From the NCBI GenBank assembly GCA_964249755.1, contig CAXUDB010000001.1, positions 248,001-312,000 of the forward strand: a stretch of DNA of 64,000 bases. The letters are read 5' to 3'. A program made the translations under genes and the position numbers. This document shows, piece by piece, positions 16,417 through 25,410 of the stretch (the first letter of the stretch is position 1; each line of letters begins with the position of its first letter). The stretch comes from Ilyomonas sp964249755. Lineage in GTDB: Bacteria > Bacteroidota > Bacteroidia > Chitinophagales > Chitinophagaceae. The notes under the pieces are model-generated. The model saw only the letters and a list, made by a program, of their open reading frames with translations. It was not told the origin of the DNA and did not search any database.

Positions 16417-17673
16417 ATGAACCGTAACCAAAAATCATTATCGCTGCCCAGCCTTAGCATTCTTACGCTGGCAGTGGGTGGCTTAAGCATTGGGATGACG
16501 GAATTTATGATGATGGGTGTGCTGCCCGATGTAGCTAAGTCATTGTCTGTTTCTATTCCGCAGGCAGGTCATTTAATATCGGCGTATGCACTGGGCGTAG
16601 TCATTGGTGCACCGCTTACTGCCATGATTGCCGGTAAGTATTCACCCAAAAAAGTATTGATCTGGCTGATGGTAATCTATGGTATATTCAACGCAATATT
16701 TGCCTCTGCACCGACTTTTCCTTTGCTGCTGATTGCGCGCTTTTTTGCCGGTTTGCCGCATGGCGCTTTCTTCGGTATTGGTGCGGTGGTAGCGAGCCGT
16801 TTGGCAGAGAAGGGCAAAGAAGCAAGAGCTGTTGCAGTAATGTTTGCCGGATTAACCATCGCTAATATCATTGGTGTTCCACTGGGTACTTATATCGGGC
16901 ATGAACTAAGCTGGCGTATTTCTTTTTATGGAATTGCCGTTATTGCCTTCGTTGCTGCAGGCAGCATCAAACAATGGATGCCAGCCTTGCCAGCTGCACC
17001 AGAAAACAATTTTAAAAACAGCCTGAAAGCGTTTACCCAACCTGAGCCATGGCTCATTATTGCAATGGCTTCTATTGGCAGTGGTGGTTTGTTTGCGTGG
17101 ATTAGTTATATCGCGCCGTTAATGACCCATGTGGCTCATTTCTCTGCCAATGCATTAACCCTTATTATGATTATTGCCGGCATCGGAATGACGGTTGGCA
17201 ACATGATCGGCGGACGGCTGGCAGACCGGTTTTCGCCGCTGAAGACCGCCGGTATCTTGTTGCTGTCTATGATGGCATCTCTGCTCATCGTATCTCTTAC
17301 GGCACAATACCAGGTTCCGGCAGTCATCATGACGTTTGTTACGGCTGCTATTGCATTTGCCCTGGTTGCTCCCATGCAGATGCTGATTATTAAAGCGGCT
17401 GCCGGTTCCGAAATGCTGGCTTCTGCTTCCTTGCAGGCAAGCCTGAATATCGGAAATGCCATTGGTGCTTTCCTGGGTGGGTTGCCTATTGCAGCCGGCT
17501 TTGGCTACATTTCTTCTGAATATGTAGGCATCGGTCTGGTGCTGACCGGTTTTGTTTTCTGCCTGATATTAATGCGCAGGCAAAAGAAGGTGCAGCCGAG
17601 CGTCGAACAACCGTTACGGCAACCCGAAATAAAAATGATTATAAAACAAACAAGGGAAACGACACCTGCGTAA
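16417..17673 (+). CDS. MFS transporter, DHA1 (arabinose/purine efflux-like) type
   Basis: 418 residues with 12 predicted membrane segments. I start at the ATG at 16417 (MNRNQKSLSLPSLSILTLAVGGLSIGMTEFMMMGVLPDVAKSL), which gives the canonical first helix of the AraJ/PbuE-like group. 'SAYALGVVIGAPL' and 'KYSPKKVLIWLM' form the loop 2-3 motif, and 'RFFAGLPHGAFFGIGAVVASRLAEKGKEARAVAVMFAGLTIANIIGVPLGTYIG' is the highly typical helix 4-5 region. It is probably a drug/sugar efflux or proton antiporter in the inner membrane, controlled by the divergent LacI-type regulator. Confidence 0.9.
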   Translation: MNRNQKSLSLPSLSILTLAVGGLSIGMTEFMMMGVLPDVAKSLSVSIPQAGHLISAYALGVVIGAPLTAMIAGKYSPKKVLIWLMVIYGIFNAIFASAPTFPLLLIARFFAGLPHGAFFGIGAVVASRLAEKGKEARAVAVMFAGLTIANIIGVPLGTYIGHELSWRISFYGIAVIAFVAAGSIKQWMPALPAAPENNFKNSLKAFTQPEPWLIIAMASIGSGGLFAWISYIAPLMTHVAHFSANALTLIMIIAGIGMTVGNMIGGRLADRFSPLKTAGILLLSMMASLLIVSLTAQYQVPAVIMTFVTAAIAFALVAPMQMLIIKAAAGSEMLASASLQASLNIGNAIGAFLGGLPIAAGFGYISSEYVGIGLVLTGFVFCLILMRRQKKVQPSVEQPLRQPEIKMIIKQTRETTPA

Positions 17674-17720
17674 GTTCTTTGCGGGATAAGAAAATAAATA
17701 CATCAAATAAGTAATTGCGT

Positions 17721-17762
17721 TTGCTATTCCCTTCCTGTATCCTAACAGGAAGGGAATAGCAA
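17721..17762. terminator. Strong hairpin after the MFS gene
   Basis: An 18-bp perfect stem (TTGCTATTCCCTTCCTGT with its complement) around the loop ATCCTA, 48 bp after the MFS stop. There is no T-tract on the plus side, so it may act as an mRNA 3' stabiliser or a factor-assisted terminator. Confidence 0.6.
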
Positions 17763-17955
17763 CATACATCACTTGCGAAACAATAAACTTCAAATAAAAA
17801 GCAAACCCAATAAAAGATAAACAGCTTGGTTTTTTAAAGCTGTATCATAAAACCCTCTTTCTATCTATTTTTTATAAAATAAAGACACATTGGTTATAAG
17901 TAAATGCTATAACAAGCCTTGACGTAGCCTGATGTGTTCAGGAAAAAGAAACGAA

Positions 17956-20610
17956 ATGACAACAGAACAACAACGAATTAATACACTTATAAATAAAGAA
18001 ACGCCGGTTGCCGAATGGGGACCTTACCTCAGCGAACGGCAATGGGGAACCGTGAGAGAAGACTATAGTGCCAATGGTGATGCCTGGAATTATTTTCCGT
18101 TTGATCATGCACACAGCCGCGCTTACCTGTGGGGCGAAGATGGCTTGGCTGGTATCTCAAATGCGGCGCAGCAACTCTGCTTTGCCATCGCTTTATGGAA
18201 TAGCAACGACCCGATATTAAAAGAGCGTTTGTTTGGCCTAAGTAACGGCGAAGGCAATCATGGTGAAGACGTGAAGGAACTGTATTATTATCTCGATAAT
18301 GTGCCCTCGCATTATTATATGGAATACTTGTATAAATATCCGCAACTGGTTTTTCCTTATGAAGAATTGCGGCGGCAGAATGCTGCCCTTGGCAAACTGG
18401 ACAGGGAGTATGAAATATTGGATACCGGCGTGTTCAACAACAACCGCTACTTCGATGTGAATGTGGCGTATGCCAAGCAATCGGATAAGGATATATTTAT
18501 CCGCATTACTATCACCAACCGTTATGCAGAAGCAGCAAATCTAACACTGCTTCCTACGCTTTGGTTTGCGAAGCCAATGCCCGGAAGCCCAGTGAAAGCA
18601 AAGCCTTCCATTGCCTATCGAAATAAAAATTCGGTGATGGTAAACAATGAAAATAGTGAAAATTATTATCTCTATTTTCAACAACCGGACGACTTGTTAT
18701 TCACCGATAATGAAACGAATTGGGAAAAGCTAAGCGGCAAGCAAAATGAGACACCATTTGTGAAAGATGCGTTTGGCACTGCAATCATTGAAGGCAAAAA
18801 CAGGAAGGCACTTCGCAACCGGAAACAGGGCACTAAGTGTTCGCCGGTTTACTCCCTGAACCTTACCGGAGGCGAAACCGAAACCGTGTATCTGCGGTTG
18901 AGCGATTCTGAAATGGAGAACGCATTTGAGCCCGGTTTTGAAACTATTTTTTCGCTTCGCAAAAGGGAAGCCGATGCGTTTTATGATGCTGTAATGCCGC
19001 ATCAGCAAAGTGATGATTTAAAGAACATTCAGCGGCAGGCTTTTGCCGGCTTGTTGTGGAGCAAGCAATACTATTGCTTTGACGTGGAAGCATGGTTGAA
19101 CAACAGTGATGGCATTACAGAAGTAAACACCAACAAGACGCAGGGTCGCAACAGCGACTGGCTGCATTTGAAGAACCGCGATATTATTTCGATGCCCGAC
19201 AAGTGGGAATATCCGTGGTATGCGGCGTGGGACCTGGCGTTTCAATGTATTGCCTTTGCAAAGATAGACCCGGCCTTCGCGAAGCACCAACTGTTGCTGA
19301 TGATGCGCGAATGGTATATGAAACCCGATGGACAGTTGCCGGCGTATGAATGGAACTTCAGCGATGTAAATCCGCCGGTTCATGCCTGGGCAGCCTTGCA
19401 GGTTTACAACATAGAAAAGCAGCAAAAGGGTGAGGGCGATATCCGGTTTCTGAAAAAGATTTTCCATAAGCTCATCATCAACTTTACGTGGTGGATGAAC
19501 CGCAAAGACCGTAAGGGAAACAACATTTTCGAAGGTGGCTTTCTGGGGCTGGATAATATTGGTGTGTTTAACAGAAGCCTGCCTGGAAATGATACGCAAT
19601 TGGAGCAAGCTGATGCGACGAGCTGGATGGGAACTTATGCGTTGAACATGCTCGACATTGCTCTTGAAATTTCAGTTCAGGACGATACGTTTGAAGATAC
19701 TGCAACGCGTTTCTTCGAACACTTTGTAATGATTGCTGAATCTATCAACGAGCATCATTTGTGGAGTGAGGATGATAAGTTTTTCTATGATGTATTATCA
19801 GTATTAGGAAGCGAGCCGCAACGGCTGGAGGTGAAGTCTATTGTGGGTTTGACTTCTCTTTTCGCTGTTTCTATTCTGGATAAAAAGAAGCTGGACAAAC
19901 TAAAGGATTTTACCAAACGTATTCAGCATTTTGAAAGCTATCGCAAAAGCGGCGGCAAGTATTGGCCAAATGAAGAACGCGATGGTTCTGATGGCATCCT
20001 GCTATCGTTGGTAAACCCTAAAAAGCTGGTTTATTTATTAGAACGCATGCTGGATGAAAGCGAGTTCTTATCTAAAGGTGGCATCCGCGCGTTATCAAAG
20101 CATCATAAGGATAACCCTTATACTATCAGCATACACGATACGGAATATACCATTACCTACGACCCGGGCGATTCTACCTCCGATATGTTTGGCGGCAACA
20201 GTAACTGGCGCGGACCGGTGTGGATGCCGATGAATTACCTGTTCATCCAATCGGTGCGCAAATATGGTGAGTGGTATGGCGATGAGTTGCTGGTAGAATT
20301 TCCGGCCCGTTCCGGCAATAAAATAAACCTGTGCGCCGTGGCGGATGAACTAACCCGTCGTGTGATTAGTTTGTTTGAAAAAGATGGCAACGGAAACCGC
20401 AAATACAACGACAACCACAACTGGTTCTATAACCAGCCGGGCAATGAAAATCTGGTTTTGTTCTATGAATACTTTCATGGTGATACGGGGCGTGGTTTGG
20501 GTGCCAGCCATCAAACGGGCTGGACGGCATTGATTGCAGATTTGATTGGGGAGATGAGTGATAAAAAGGAAGAAAAAGTGAAAGAAGCGGTATTGAAAGA
20601 ACAAGTTTAA
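17956..20610 (+). CDS. GH63-type (MGH1-like) glucosidase
   Basis: About 884 residues from the ATG at 17956 (MTTEQQRINTLINKETP); an in-frame start at 17932 adds eight codons. No signal peptide, so it is cytoplasmic. Family text includes 'WGTVREDYSANGDAWNYFPFDHAHSRAYLWGEDGLAGI', 'NVPSHYYMEYLYKYPQ', the (alpha/alpha)6 barrel motif 'KWEYPWYAAWDLAFQC', 'DGQLPAYEWNFSDVNPPVHAWA', and 'GGNSNWRGPVWMPMNYL'. These belong to bacterial GH63 and mannosyl/glucosylglycerate-hydrolase-like enzymes that release glucose from alpha-glucosides. The acid residues lie in the AWDLAF and EWNFSDVNPP motifs by analogy. It stands alone, downstream of an inverted repeat GTTATA..TATAAC around 17893. Confidence 0.85.
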   Translation: MTTEQQRINTLINKETPVAEWGPYLSERQWGTVREDYSANGDAWNYFPFDHAHSRAYLWGEDGLAGISNAAQQLCFAIALWNSNDPILKERLFGLSNGEGNHGEDVKELYYYLDNVPSHYYMEYLYKYPQLVFPYEELRRQNAALGKLDREYEILDTGVFNNNRYFDVNVAYAKQSDKDIFIRITITNRYAEAANLTLLPTLWFAKPMPGSPVKAKPSIAYRNKNSVMVNNENSENYYLYFQQPDDLLFTDNETNWEKLSGKQNETPFVKDAFGTAIIEGKNRKALRNRKQGTKCSPVYSLNLTGGETETVYLRLSDSEMENAFEPGFETIFSLRKREADAFYDAVMPHQQSDDLKNIQRQAFAGLLWSKQYYCFDVEAWLNNSDGITEVNTNKTQGRNSDWLHLKNRDIISMPDKWEYPWYAAWDLAFQCIAFAKIDPAFAKHQLLLMMREWYMKPDGQLPAYEWNFSDVNPPVHAWAALQVYNIEKQQKGEGDIRFLKKIFHKLIINFTWWMNRKDRKGNNIFEGGFLGLDNIGVFNRSLPGNDTQLEQADATSWMGTYALNMLDIALEISVQDDTFEDTATRFFEHFVMIAESINEHHLWSEDDKFFYDVLSVLGSEPQRLEVKSIVGLTSLFAVSILDKKKLDKLKDFTKRIQHFESYRKSGGKYWPNEERDGSDGILLSLVNPKKLVYLLERMLDESEFLSKGGIRALSKHHKDNPYTISIHDTEYTITYDPGDSTSDMFGGNSNWRGPVWMPMNYLFIQSVRKYGEWYGDELLVEFPARSGNKINLCAVADELTRRVISLFEKDGNGNRKYNDNHNWFYNQPGNENLVLFYEYFHGDTGRGLGASHQTGWTALIADLIGEMSDKKEEKVKEAVLKEQV

Positions 20611-20646
20611 AGAGTTGTATTTACTGCAAACCTGCCTGACTGTATA

Positions 20647-20695
20647 CAAAGGGCGCGAAAACACAAAGCTATTTTGTGTTGCTTCGCGCCCTTTG
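20647..20695 (+). terminator. Terminator after the GH63-type gene
   Basis: Outer stem CAAAGGGCGCGAA / TTCGCGCCCTTTG with an inner ACACAAA / TTTGTGT stem, about 37 bp after the stop at 20610. The long GC-rich stem is followed by a pyrimidine-rich tract. Confidence 0.7.
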
Positions 20696-20894
20696 CTTTG
20701 TGTGAATGCGAGGAAGCGATACGCCGTTCTTCATTTGTCACCGTGTTTTATTGCTGCCATTACCTTATACTCTATCCTTTCTCTGTGTAACCCTTTGCGT
20801 CTCCGTAACTCTTTGGTGCAAACAATGGCCCTATAAAAAATTCCTTCCAACTATATAACAGCCCGTGTTGTACTTTTAGCCCAAACATCTACTG

Positions 20895-22091
20895 ATGGTA
20901 AAGGAAATTCGCACGTGGTACAATGCCAGTTTCAACAAAGAAAAATACGAGGCTTATGTGGCCGAATTAGCCAACCTCTATCCCGATGCACTGCAGTTTC
21001 GCATTGCCGAAACGCCGCTGTTTGTGGGCAAAGACTTCACGCAGAAAATGCTGGCTGCCTGCGAAAGCATTGTGGATGTGATTACAGGTTATAATTTTAA
21101 AACGCTTACCTCACACGCCATCCCGCCCGATATAAAAGTGCCGGGCGAGAATGAGCATACTCAATTCATCGCGTTCGACTTTGGTGTTTGCCTGAATGAT
21201 AAGGGTGAACTGGAGCCGCAGCTCATCGAGATGCAGGGCTTTCCCACGCTGTTTGCCTTTCAGGTGTTTCAGGATGAAATAGCGAGAAAGCATCTTACCA
21301 TTCCCGAAGGCTATTCTTCTTATCTCAACGGTTTTAACAAAGACACTTACCTGCAACTATTGCGGGATGTCATTATAAAAGATGAGAACCCCGAGAATGT
21401 GATCCTGTTGGAAGTATTGCCCCATCAGCAAAAGACAAGAGTTGATTTTTATTGTACCGAACAATATCTCGGCACTCCGGTGGTGGATTTGATGGAACTG
21501 ATTAAAGAAGGCAAACAGCTTTATTATGAGCGCAACGGCAGGAAGATACTTGTGAAGCGCATCTATAACCGCATCATCTTCGATGACCTGCAGCAGCAAA
21601 GCGCAGAAGTACAGGAAAAGGGCAAATTGCTGCTCGAAGACTTAGATGTGGAATGGGTACCGCATCCCAACTGGTTTTACCGCATCTCTAAATTTACCCT
21701 GCCCTATATTCATCATTCTTATGTGCCGGAAACAAAGTTTTTAAGCGATATAAAAACAGTGCCCGACGATTTGGAAAATTATGTATTGAAGCCGCTTTTC
21801 TCTTTTGCCGGGCAAGGCGTGGTGATTGATGTAACGAAAGAGGACATTGATAACGTAACAGATCCGCACAACTGGATATTGCAACATAAAGTGAAGTATG
21901 CCGACATCATCCCAACGCCGGATGTGCCCGCTAAAGCAGAAATCCGCATTTTTTACTTCTGGAAAGAAGGCGAAGCGCGACCTGTGGCTACACAAAATTT
22001 AGCCCGCCTGAGCAAAGGAAAAATGATTGGCGTGCGCTACAACAAAGACCGCGAATGGGTGGGTGGAACGATGGCGTATTTCGAGGAGTAA
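20895..22091 (+). CDS. Conserved unknown protein, ATP-grasp-like C-terminal half
   Basis: 398 residues, no signal peptide. I do not recognise a named function. The C-terminal half contains 'YVLKPLFSFAGQGVVIDVTKEDI', 'NWILQHKVKYADIIPTPDVPAKAEIRIFYFW' and 'RLSKGKMIGVRYNKDREWVGG', which resemble the nucleotide-binding and metal-binding parts of ATP-grasp ligases such as glutathionylspermidine synthase-like proteins. The N-terminal half ('FGVCLNDKGELEPQLIEMQGFPTLFAFQVFQDEIAR') also recalls that group, where 'E..P.L.E.QG' lines the active site. It could ligate an amino acid or peptide to an unknown acceptor. No partner gene is obvious. Confidence 0.55.
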   Translation: MVKEIRTWYNASFNKEKYEAYVAELANLYPDALQFRIAETPLFVGKDFTQKMLAACESIVDVITGYNFKTLTSHAIPPDIKVPGENEHTQFIAFDFGVCLNDKGELEPQLIEMQGFPTLFAFQVFQDEIARKHLTIPEGYSSYLNGFNKDTYLQLLRDVIIKDENPENVILLEVLPHQQKTRVDFYCTEQYLGTPVVDLMELIKEGKQLYYERNGRKILVKRIYNRIIFDDLQQQSAEVQEKGKLLLEDLDVEWVPHPNWFYRISKFTLPYIHHSYVPETKFLSDIKTVPDDLENYVLKPLFSFAGQGVVIDVTKEDIDNVTDPHNWILQHKVKYADIIPTPDVPAKAEIRIFYFWKEGEARPVATQNLARLSKGKMIGVRYNKDREWVGGTMAYFEE

Positions 22092-22172
22092 ATTTACGCC
22101 TCGAAGACACCAAGGTTTTTATTCGGTTTTCTTAACGCTTTCCTATTCATTACAAACGTTAGTAGAGATAAC

Positions 22173-23021
22173 ATGAAAAACTGCTTCTTCTATTTGCTGA
22201 TTTCCTGCACTTGTTGCGCACAGTTTGCCTGCGCGCAATCGCCTTTTGATACCAGTATTTATGGGCGAAACGAAAAGGCAGGAAAGTACATCAACATGCG
22301 CGGCTTCCGTATGTATTACGAGACGTATGGAAAGGGCGAGCCGCTGCTTATTATTCATGGCAATGGTGGTTCCATCAACAACTTTTTATACCAGATTCCT
22401 TACTTCGCGCAGCATTACAAAGTGATATTGGCTGATAGCCGCGCACAAGGCAAATCGGTTGATAATGGCGACTCTTTAAGCTACGAAATGATGACGGATG
22501 ATTTGAACGCTTTGCTCGATACGCTTCATCTCGATTCCTGCAACGTCATCGGCTGGAGCGATGGTGGCATCAATGGATTGCTGCTGGCTATTCGTCACCC
22601 TGATAAAGTAAAAAAGCTGGCTGTTACAGGTGCCAACCTCTCGCCCGATACCACTGCAGTAGATTCGTTTGCTTACCATTGGGCCATGAACGAAAATGCT
22701 TCGTTGCAAAGCAAACCACAAACCGCCGATGTGAAGCGGCAACTAAAGCTGGCGCACCTTTTATCGTATGAACCGCATATCTCGCTGGCGCAATTAAAAA
22801 CCATTGCTTGCCCGGTGCTGGTAATGGGTGGCGACCACGATGTGATTCGTCCGCAGCACACAATGCTCATCGCCCAAACCATACCCAAAGGTTACTTGTG
22901 GATACTGCCCAACTCCGGGCACTCTACACCCATTATTTATAAGGATGATTTTAATAAAGTGGTATATCGCTTCTTCACAACGCCTTACCGGAAGATAGAA
23001 GGGTTTGGCACGTTTGAGTAG
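22173..23021 (+). CDS. Secreted alpha/beta hydrolase
   Basis: 282 residues. The N-terminus 'MKNCFFYLLISCTCCAQFACAQ' is a Cys-rich signal sequence, so the enzyme is exported. 'GEPLLIIHGNGGSINNF' gives the oxyanion loop, 'NVIGWSDGGINGLLLAIRHP' the nucleophile (Ser), 'PVLVMGGDHDVIRP' the Asp and 'ILPNSGHSTPII' the His, a complete triad. Substrate unknown. Its 3' end overlaps the next gene by 17 bases if that gene begins at the TTG at 23005, and it may head the five-gene run to 25321. Confidence 0.82.
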   Translation: MKNCFFYLLISCTCCAQFACAQSPFDTSIYGRNEKAGKYINMRGFRMYYETYGKGEPLLIIHGNGGSINNFLYQIPYFAQHYKVILADSRAQGKSVDNGDSLSYEMMTDDLNALLDTLHLDSCNVIGWSDGGINGLLLAIRHPDKVKKLAVTGANLSPDTTAVDSFAYHWAMNENASLQSKPQTADVKRQLKLAHLLSYEPHISLAQLKTIACPVLVMGGDHDVIRPQHTMLIAQTIPKGYLWILPNSGHSTPIIYKDDFNKVVYRFFTTPYRKIEGFGTFE

Positions 23022-23430
23022 AAACTTTGTTGTGATTGCTTACTTGCCCATATATTCTTTTCTTATTAACGCTGTTACAGTAGCCATTGCATTGGTATGG
23101 CTGATTAACGGGCTGCTTTGCAAAGTGATGAATGTAGTGCCGCGCCACCAATTGATTGTTGCCAACATCTTAGGAGATAAACATGCAGTTTTATTTACAA
23201 AAACAATTGGTTTGTCAGAAATAGGAATGGCTGCGTGGGTAATAAGCCGCATCAAGCCTGAGCTATGTGCAGAGGTGCAAATTGTTGTTGTAGCTGTTAT
23301 GAATATCATAGAGTTTATCACTGTTCCTCAATTGCTTCTGTTTGGAAGAATCAATATTGTGGTGGCTCTTTTTTTTATGGCTGTGGTTTATTGTAATGCT
23401 TTTGTTTTGCCTTCCTTCATGCAACCGTAA
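23005..23430 (+). CDS. DoxX-like small membrane protein
   Basis: About 135-141 residues, four predicted membrane segments ('FLINAVTVAIALVWLINGLLCKV', 'AVLFTKTIGLSEIGMAAWVI', 'VQIVVVAVMNIIEFI', 'IVVALFFMAVVYCNAFVLP'). The pattern, with 'NGLLCK' after helix 1 and a G-E/G motif in helix 2, fits DoxX-like proteins. The start is a TTG at 23005 or a GTG near 23029; there is no ATG at a good place. It is followed after 19 bp by the DUF2071 gene, a pairing that I recall being common in Bacteroidota. Confidence 0.65.
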   Translation: MARLSRNFVVIAYLPIYSFLINAVTVAIALVWLINGLLCKVMNVVPRHQLIVANILGDKHAVLFTKTIGLSEIGMAAWVISRIKPELCAEVQIVVVAVMNIIEFITVPQLLLFGRINIVVALFFMAVVYCNAFVLPSFMQP

Positions 23431-23449
23431 TTATCGTTATACTCATTTT

Positions 23450-24208
23450 ATGTTTTCGTTCTTAAAAAATCATCCGTTTGCGGTAGAAGCCTATTTCGAA
23501 AGCTCATTAGTATTGACTTATGCGGTGCCGAAAGAAGAATTCCAAAACAGAATACCCCCTTATCTTACGCTGGATACTTTATACGACACCTGGGCATTTA
23601 TAGCTGTGGCAATGGTGAATACAAAAGCCTTGCGTCCAAAAGGTTTTCCTCCTTTTTTAGGTAATGATTTTTTCTTAACCGGCTACCGCATTTTTGTTCG
23701 ATATACTACCAGTGCAGGTAAGCGATTGCGCGGCTTATATATCCTGAAATCGGAAACTGACAAACGGATGATGACAGGGCTGGGCAATTTGTTTTCGCAC
23801 TACCGCTACACAACGATTGATATCAGTTATAACCAATCTGATTCAAGACTCATCATTCAATCCCGCAAAGCGGATATGCAGGTAGAAGTGGAAACTAATA
23901 AACAAGATGCAGCATTGCCGGTTCATTCTCCCTTTAAAGACTGGAAGGAGGCGAGACGTTTTGCAGGACCTTTGCCTTTCACATTCTCGCACCAGGATGA
24001 TAAAGTGATACTGATAGAAGGTGTGAGAGAACATTGGACACCACAACCAGTGGATGTGATCACTGCACGAATTGGATTTATTGAGCGGTTAGGTATAAAA
24101 GGAATTGTGCTGGCGAATGCATTTCTCATTCAAAACATTCCCTACCATTGGAAGAGTGGTATAACAGATACATGGAAGAGAGAACCCGAAAGCCTTTTGA
24201 AGGCATAA
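23450..24208 (+). CDS. DUF2071 family protein (acetoacetate decarboxylase-like fold)
   Basis: 252 residues from the ATG at 23450 (MFSFLKNHPFAVEAYFESSLVLTYAVP); the longer upstream frame lies inside the previous gene. 'VPKEEFQNRIPPYLTLDTLYDTWAFIAVAMVNTKALRPKGFP' and 'RIFVRYTTSAGKRLRGLYIL' match DUF2071, whose members have the acetoacetate-decarboxylase-like beta fold and no established reaction. It is cytoplasmic. Its last 37 bases overlap the start of the next gene, so the two are probably translated together. Confidence 0.75.
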   Translation: MFSFLKNHPFAVEAYFESSLVLTYAVPKEEFQNRIPPYLTLDTLYDTWAFIAVAMVNTKALRPKGFPPFLGNDFFLTGYRIFVRYTTSAGKRLRGLYILKSETDKRMMTGLGNLFSHYRYTTIDISYNQSDSRLIIQSRKADMQVEVETNKQDAALPVHSPFKDWKEARRFAGPLPFTFSHQDDKVILIEGVREHWTPQPVDVITARIGFIERLGIKGIVLANAFLIQNIPYHWKSGITDTWKREPESLLKA

Positions 24209-24939
24209 CAAATATCATCCGGTTCAACTGGCATTACTATATCATTAGTTTTGTTGCTGCAATTGTACTGATAGTTGTAAGTCGCTATGTTTCTGGTTAT
24301 ACTGTGGTGTTAATTCTGGTGGTGTTCTGGCTGATGCTTATCGGCACCTTACTTTCGTTAGCGGTATCATTTTATGTGTACGATATTTCTCCTCTGTACA
24401 CGCTCAATTGGCTCCCTTCATTACCCATAAAGAAAGACTTGCAGTTGGTTAACATTAATGCCGGTTTTGATGAAACCAGCTATTTGCTTTCGAAGAAGTA
24501 TCCTCATGCAAAGTTGAGGGTACTTGATTTTTACAATGCAAAACAACATACAGAAGTTTCGATTGCGAGAGCGCAAAAACGATATCCGTCTTTTGCCGGT
24601 ACACTCTCCGTTTCTACCTCGCTATTGCTTCTGCAAAACGAATCGTCCGATGCGATATTTGCTATCTTATCAGCCCACGAAATCAGAGATAGAAAAGAGC
24701 GGATTTTGTTTTTCTCACAACTAAAACATGCGCTGCAAGAAAGCGGTACCATCGTTGTAACAGAGCATCTCAGAGATGCTGCTAACTTCATTGCCTATAA
24801 TATCGGCTTCTTTCATTTCTTTTCTAAACAGGAGTGGAAACACACTTTCTACGAAGCCGGATTGCACATCGTAAACGAAACATCCGTTACACCTTTTATT
24901 CATGTATTTTTTCTTCAGAAACATGGAACCGTTTTGTAA
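24172..24939 (+). CDS. Membrane-anchored methyltransferase-like protein
   Basis: 255 residues from the ATG at 24172 (MEERTRKPFEGITNII). Two adjacent membrane segments ('YYIISFVAAIVLIVVSRYV', 'VVLILVVFWLMLIGTLLSLAVSF') precede a soluble domain that resembles a class I SAM methyltransferase: 'LQLVNINAGFDETSYLL' in place of motif I, 'LRVLDFYNAKQ' with the acidic motif, and 'SDAIFAILSAHEIRD..LFFSQLKHALQESGTIVVTEHL' as motifs IV-VI. Motif I lacks the usual glycine-rich E/DxGxGxG, so activity is uncertain. It overlaps both neighbours. Confidence 0.65.
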   Translation: MEERTRKPFEGITNIIRFNWHYYIISFVAAIVLIVVSRYVSGYTVVLILVVFWLMLIGTLLSLAVSFYVYDISPLYTLNWLPSLPIKKDLQLVNINAGFDETSYLLSKKYPHAKLRVLDFYNAKQHTEVSIARAQKRYPSFAGTLSVSTSLLLLQNESSDAIFAILSAHEIRDRKERILFFSQLKHALQESGTIVVTEHLRDAANFIAYNIGFFHFFSKQEWKHTFYEAGLHIVNETSVTPFIHVFFLQKHGTVL

Positions 24940-25321
24940 GATAGCAGGCTGGCTTCTCATCCTGTTGGCTCTTCTTCATATTATTTTTCCAACTTATTTT
25001 AAGTGGAAGAAAGAGTTGACTTCTTTGAGTCTTATTAACCGACAGATCATGTATGTGCATACTTTCTTTATCGGACTGGTAGTGTTTGGGATGGGGTTAC
25101 TTTGTGTTACTCAAACGGAAGAATTAATTACAACAGATTTAGGTCATCAGCTATCATTGGGATTATCCGTTTTTTGGTTTATCCGGTTGCTGTTTCAAGT
25201 GTTTGTTTACTCGCCGGCGTTGTGGAGAGGCAAGCGATTTGAAACGTTTGTGCATGTTTTGTTTATGATCTCCTGGTCTTATCTTTCTTTAGTTTTTTAT
25301 TTTTTGTATCGGGCAAGATAG
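24923..25321 (+). CDS. Four-helix membrane protein of unknown function
   Basis: 132 residues from the ATG at 24923 (MEPFCKIAGWLLILLALLHIIFPTYFKWKKEL). Four hydrophobic segments: residues about 6-24, 45-68, 78-98 and 107-127. The pattern 'LHIIFPTYFKWKKEL..LSLINRQIMYVHTFFI' is characteristic of a small Bacteroidota family I cannot name. It overlaps the methyltransferase-like gene by 17 bases, which suggests a joint function in the membrane. Confidence 0.6.
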   Translation: MEPFCKIAGWLLILLALLHIIFPTYFKWKKELTSLSLINRQIMYVHTFFIGLVVFGMGLLCVTQTEELITTDLGHQLSLGLSVFWFIRLLFQVFVYSPALWRGKRFETFVHVLFMISWSYLSLVFYFLYRAR

Positions 25322-25356
25322 CATCAGAATTAAAAAGCGCAAAAGGCAGTTTCAAC

Positions 25357-25387
25357 AAAAAATCCCTTCTTCAGGAAGGGATTTTTT
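25357..25387. terminator. Bidirectional terminator
   Basis: 13-bp perfect stem (AAAAAATCCCTTC with its complement) around a 5-base loop, with A and T runs on either side. It separates the convergent genes ending at 25321 and 25411. Confidence 0.85.
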
Positions 25388-25410
25388 ATAAAAATATTGC
25401 TACACTATCA

